From Solen grandis (Eukaryota > Mollusca > Bivalvia > Adapedonta > Solenidae), in assembly GCA_021229015.1 (NCBI GenBank), contig CM037782.1, positions 37,122,912-37,186,911 on the forward strand: a stretch of 64,000 bases of DNA, written 5' to 3'. The position numbers and the translations under genes were made by a program. The notes beneath the pieces are model-generated. The model was not told the origin of the DNA and did not search any database. It worked only from the letters and a program-made list of their open reading frames with translations. Positions 60,901 through 64,000 of this stretch are shown piece after piece. Within the stretch, counting starts at the first letter, position 1. Every line of letters begins with the position of its first letter.

Positions 60901-63145
60901 CGACTCTGTAAGTACCGGCTTGAATTTCCACATCAATAGAATCTTCAGTCCTGAAGGAATACATTCTATCATTCAGGGTTTAGATTGTATATTTAAAAAA
61001 AAATATGTTGACAGAGTTACAATACTGAATGATATTTGTCAAGAAATGAAATATTTAAGTTTCTTAGGGTTTATGCCCTGTAACTCACTTCTGGTAAAGG
61101 TGTATGCCCCATAATTAACCATCTAAGTCATTCATATAATTTCACAATATAAGATTTTAAAATGTCAAACCATGGAAATCTTAAAGGCAAGACATATAAC
61201 AGAAATTCTTTTATTACCTCCCCATTATAATTTTGTTGTCATGAGTTATCTCCCCTGAAAACTACAAAAATGTGATTTTCTCCATTTTCTACGTAAAGTT
61301 TAGGTGTGTTCATGAAATTTGAATCAGAATCATATAATGCATCTTTCTACCGTGAGTTTTCCTCGAAAATCAAATTCAGTTTTTCTTATTCACAGAAATT
61401 GTATATTTCACCTTAACTTCAAGTGAAATATTTGTGGATTGTAATTTATTTGACAAATTTTACATGTAAAGTCATTTTATAATTATATTTTTTAATATTT
61501 TTTTGCATTTTTAAACTGTAAAATGGATCAATATGAAGAAAATATAAAAGATATAAAAAATTCACTTTTACTGTAAAGAAGGTCATTTTATTTCATTCCT
61601 GAATATTTGTGAAAAGGTTAAAGAAATCCACAAACAAACAAATCAATTTATTTGACTCTAAAGATATACAATATCTCCTGAGAGGGGAGATAATTTTATC
61701 CAAGATAGGAAAATACTGAGTACCAGAAAAATAGTATAAAATAAATAGATATAAGCATAAAATAAATAGATCTTTTTCTTAAGGTAGTATTTTCTTACTT
61801 TTTTATACACCCATTGAAGACGTGACGTATTATGGATTCACCTGCAGTGGGTGGTCTGGTGCCTGGCGGGTGGCATCCAGTGATGTTGTCCGTTCTCTAA
61901 CTTGAACAGACATGAACCAATCTTAACCGTACTTGGACCCAATGTAAACAGGCACAATATCTCTGTTCTTGACAACCAGCCAGATTGCCCCAGACACTTT
62001 GGAGTTTTGGCCCTTGAATTGATGAAAAATGGTCAAATTAACAGTATCTGCTCTCTGTTAACAGTGCCCCCTCTCTAACTGAAACAAACATGGACCAATC
62101 TCAAACATACTTGGTCACAATGTAAATAGGCACAATATCTTGGTTCCTTTCAATAACCATTCAGATTGTCCCAGACACTTTGGAGTTATGGTCCTTGAAT
62201 TGATGAAAAATGGTCATATAAACATTGATTGCTCTGTAACTGAAACAAACCTGGACTAATCTTAACTATACTTGGTCGCAATGTATATAAGCAAAATATC
62301 TTAGTTCCTTTTGATAACCAGCCAGATTGCCCCAGGCACTCCTGAGTGAGGCCCTTGCATTAATGAAAAAAAAGGTCAAATTAACAGTATCTACTTTCTA
62401 ACTTGAACAGATGTGATCCGATTTTAACAATACTTGAACACAATGTATAATGGCACAATATCTCAATTCTTTTTGATAACCAGCCATATTGCCCAGACAG
62501 AAAGTAACAAAAAATTCTCAAATTGTGATTTTACTCAATGAAACCCAAAAATTTTATGAAAAAGAAAATTCTTTTTGTTTACACATGCAAGGTACTCTTA
62601 TACATTCAAACGTAAAAGGGTATGCTATGAATGATTTTGTGAAAGATATCTCTCTTAGATCAATGCTGTGTGTTCTATTATGTCCTTCACATTTTCCAAC
62701 CACTCATTTGACTTCAAAGCTGTTACTGTACTGCCATCCTCTTAACTTTTAAAATTTTATCATTCTCCCAGATGCTAGATGGGCATATTTTGCAATAAGC
62801 GCTCTTGTTGTGGTCATAGGAAATTTTTACATATCTACACTTGTGGCATTACCACTTGTGAAAATATTGTTTACACAACCCCCCCCCCCCAAAAAAAAAA
62901 GAAAAAGAAAAAAAAGATCTTGCAAAGAAGGAAGTCCACATGTATCTTGTACTTCTAATACTCTGCAATACAACTGACCTGTATATTCTGTTTCAGTTGA
63001 TGACTGTCCCCAGAGGTTTGACCCTGGTACTGATCCCTACAGCAAGCCCATTACCCTGTGGGTTCTGAGTGCTGCTGGATGCACCCTTCCCTCTTTCCTG
63101 GTCATCTCCATCACCATGACAACCAGTCTCCTCTTCCATTTGTAA
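45968..63145 (+). CDS. Secreted/GPI-anchored cysteine-rich protein, uncharacterised (multi-DUF7042-7045-like)
   Basis: Exons: 45968-46043, 48417-48600, 49185-49258, 50185-50286, 51472-51684, 51919-52034, 54313-54433, 54916-55141, then 56834-56898 or 57485-57549, 58104-58244, 59359-59604, 60080-60186, 60769-60907, 62997-63145. With one alternative exon: 1959 nt, 652 residues, all borders GT-AG and phases consistent. A signal peptide (about 1-24, VVQIIIVFSTLGL) is followed by CEFPDYVVGDYF and CFYCLDV. Two modules resemble each other (CYGTWFAMRGG...YTFAA...FKCL and CVGFWMEDMKSYLVT...FRCWVYE). N-glycosylation sites are NHT, NIT and NET. The C-terminus is a hydrophobic tail with no cytoplasmic residues (LPSFLVISITMTTSLLFHL), as in GPI signals. 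The Cys pattern recalls insect/mollusc proteins annotated with DUF7042-7045; that match is from memory. Function unknown. Confidence 0.85.
46588..46900 (+). repeat. Pearl-like 5' end, truncated copy (TTACCTGCT family)
   Basis: GTGTTACCTGCTGTAAACAGAGGTGACACATGG and the following CACGCTTCAGCAG.AGACACACG match the copy at 40893. The body fades after about 46750. Lies in intron 1 of the secreted-protein gene. (Only the first 20 bases of the shared end are decisive.). Confidence 0.55.
47303..48075. mobile_element. DNA transposon with TATTTGGG-repeat termini, 773 bp
   Basis: Left end GGCACGATTTACCCAAATAC and right end GTATTTGGGTATATCGTGCTGCC are inverted, and both contain two to four tandem TACCCAAATAC words. 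The flanks are a perfect 9-bp duplication GTAAACTGC (47294-47302 and 48076-48084). It inserted into one copy of a tandem 95-bp duplication: the other, intact copy at 48148-48242 shows the empty site. There is no transposase frame. Confidence 0.85.
48148..48242 (+). repeat. Intact copy of a 95-bp tandem duplication (empty site)
   Basis: AAAACAGAAAAAGGGCTCAC... through ACTTTTGTCCAA repeats 47268-47302 joined to 48085-48145, showing the sequence before insertion of the transposon at 47303. Confidence 0.9.
53170..54136 (+). mobile_element. Pearl/HINE-like element, copy D (ACACCCATC family, 161-bp units)
   Basis: The 5' hairpin CCCATC-TTAA-GATGGG (53180-53195) is followed by tandem units. TCCGGGCTCTAACTTCA starts at 53242, 53403 and 53564, an exact period of 161 bp, and decayed units run to about 53960. 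The 3' region has GATGGGCGTATTTTGTGG, inverse-related to the 5' arm, and ends in CCTTGTTT. It lies in intron 6 of the secreted-protein gene. Its unit length is that described for pearl elements of bivalves. Confidence 0.75.
56320..56450 (+). repeat. Pearl-like 5' end (ATGCTCC family), fragment
   Basis: TATGCTCCCTGAAAGGAGAGCATATAG forms a hairpin (TATGCTC / GAGCATA), followed by GTCCATCCGTCTG and GTCCGTCCGTC, a text typical of the start of these elements. No 3' end is visible. (Decisive part: the 7-bp stem.). Confidence 0.45.
56834..56898 (+). CDS. Alternative exon 9A of the secreted-protein gene
   Basis: A 65-nt exon between TTTTAG and GTAAGG. In the frame set by exon 8 it reads (C)EVDFVCVDFKARHHSIVRYRV(G). 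It has the same length, phases and end motif RHHSIVRYRV as exon 9B. Because 65 is not a multiple of 3, using both 9A and 9B, or neither, shifts the frame into an early stop in exon 10. Confidence 0.85.
57485..57549 (+). CDS. Alternative exon 9B of the secreted-protein gene
   Basis: A 65-nt exon between TTTCAG and GTAAGG, reading (C)EVDFTCFDIVSRHHSIVRYRV(G). It differs from 9A at five residues, all in the central part, and at many silent positions, so the duplication is old and both copies have been kept coding. Confidence 0.85.
58324..58960 (+). repeat. Pearl-like tandem repeats (ACCCCC/GGGGGTA family)
   Basis: It starts TTACCCCCGCAAACAAAG and GAGAGGGGGTATATAGG (pairing ends), then units of about 139 bp containing ACTTCTACATTTCTTAAC, TAATCAGGTGGAGAGGTG and GAATTACAGAGTTATTGCC. 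The 3' end is not clear. Intron 10 of the secreted-protein gene. Confidence 0.65.
61800..62809 (+). mobile_element. Pearl/HINE-like element, copy E (TATACACCCATT family)
   Basis: The 5' end TTTTATACACCCATTGAAG is followed by about five units of roughly 163 bp (CTAACTTGAACAGACATGAACC, GCACAATATCT, AACCAGCCAGATTGCCCCAG). The 3' end AGATGGGCATATTTTGCAATAAGCG CTCTTGTT (to 62809) has an inverse-like CCCAT/ATGGG pair and the shared CTCTTGTT terminus. Intron 13 of the secreted-protein gene. Confidence 0.75.
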
Positions 63146-63616
63146 AATTTCATGTAGCAACCCCTGCTTGTCAATCTATTGTAATTTAGTGCTATTGAAT
63201 GCAAGAATAATTTCAGTTGACATTTTGATGATATGTGTTCCTAATTTGAAAAAAAAAAGTTTCTGTTGGATGACTTCAAGTTACATTTAATGCAGAAAAA
63301 TAAATATTACTGATGTACAGTTGTAATATGAGTAAAAGATTTCAGCCATCCCATCTGTTGATAAAAATACTGTGTGTGAAAGGCATTGATAAAGACTTTA
63401 TGTTGGGAACATTATAATGCACTGTGATATCATAAAAAGGAAGGGAGTTGGAAAAATATACTAGAGCTTCAAGCCTATAATCAGGATGTAAATTGTGTCA
63501 TATTTGATGTACATGTATATACTCTCTGTATAAATCCAGAAGTCTGTGTTAGTGATACTGATTGCTTCGAAAATGAAAGATGGAAACTTGCAGCTTGTAT
63601 TTCTAATGTAAATAAA
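63146..63616 (+). other. Probable 3' UTR of the secreted-protein gene
   Basis: Non-coding sequence after the stop with AATAAA at about 63299 and 63611-63616, either of which could end the transcript. Confidence 0.5.
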
Positions 63617-63747
63617 TATTTCTAGATTTATTACACTGCTTTGGTCAAACCAGTGTTATTAGAGAGTCATGGACAGCTTAGTTTCCCCTTAATCACTACT
63701 GTATTCGTCTATATCAAAATTGAACATAGCAAGGTGTGTCTTGTGGG

Positions 63748-63905
63748 TGCCATGGTCCAGTGGTACCAGCAGATTTTAAGGTTGTGGGTTTGAACCCTAT
63801 TGGGGCAAGGATTTTGCATTGCCTTCATAAGTGTCAAGTCCTGCTTCAACCCAGGAACCGACTAGAGTTTTAAGAGCTAGTTTCTCAATAGACATAAGAT
63901 AATAA
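63748..63905 (+). mobile_element. Second SINE family, tRNA-related, copy 2
   Basis: tRNA-like A box (TGGTCCAGTGGTA) and B box (GGGTTTGAACCC), then GGGGCAAGGATTTTGC, CAACCCAGGAACCG and an AT-rich tail. The body matches 32490-32680. Confidence 0.75.
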
Positions 63906-64000
63906 TTAAGAAAAGCTATCATTCATGTTGCATATCAAGTCACCTTACTTTTGTGTTGTCTTCATCTGATCACATTTTAACCTTGACCATAACAAGGAAG

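Overview
The window is eukaryotic DNA, most likely from a bivalve mollusc. It has split genes with GT-AG introns and three kinds of repeat that fit bivalves. These are tRNA-derived SINEs with target-site duplications, non-LTR retrotransposon debris, and several families of 'pearl'-like elements built from tandem units of about 140-165 bp. The species assignment is inference from this repeat style. One 100-N assembly gap lies at 13923-14022.

Layout. 1-6428 holds a LINE in + orientation: an ORF1 with a coiled coil, and an endonuclease/reverse-transcriptase ORF2 that begins with a 2A-like GDIEPNPGP motif and is broken by frameshifts. 8165-9725 is a 22-bp minisatellite. 11941-12597 is a 657-bp inverted-repeat DNA element, and 12760-13345 is the 5'-truncated tail of a relative of the first LINE. 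14025-14879 is the C-terminal part of a MULE-type transposase gene cut off by the gap. 15497-16587 is a decayed mariner with a SINE inserted in it. 19271-22019 is an element with inverted repeats of roughly 300 bp.

Three host genes can be read with confidence. A DNAJB-type HSP40 gene (minus, two coding exons, 24105-25849) stands head to head with RPF1, a Brix-domain ribosome-assembly factor (plus, nine exons, 26310-40636). They share a 460-bp intergenic promoter with a near-perfect heat-shock element, a CRE palindrome and a CCAAT box. A third gene (plus, 45968-63145, fourteen exons used per transcript) encodes a secreted, probably GPI-anchored cysteine-rich protein of 652 residues. It resembles an uncharacterised invertebrate multi-DUF family, and it carries a pair of duplicated 65-bp exons of which exactly one must be used to keep the frame.

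The introns of RPF1 and the third gene are crowded with mobile DNA: SINEs, MITEs, foldbacks, a probable solo LTR, and Helentron-associated (pearl/HINE-like) elements from unrelated families that share terminal architecture. The most unusual observation is in RPF1 intron 3. There a 63-bp minisatellite, built from a SINE tail plus the 3' splice site and first 11 bases of exon 4, runs in register into the real exon and displays a series of decoy acceptors that each lead to an immediate stop codon.
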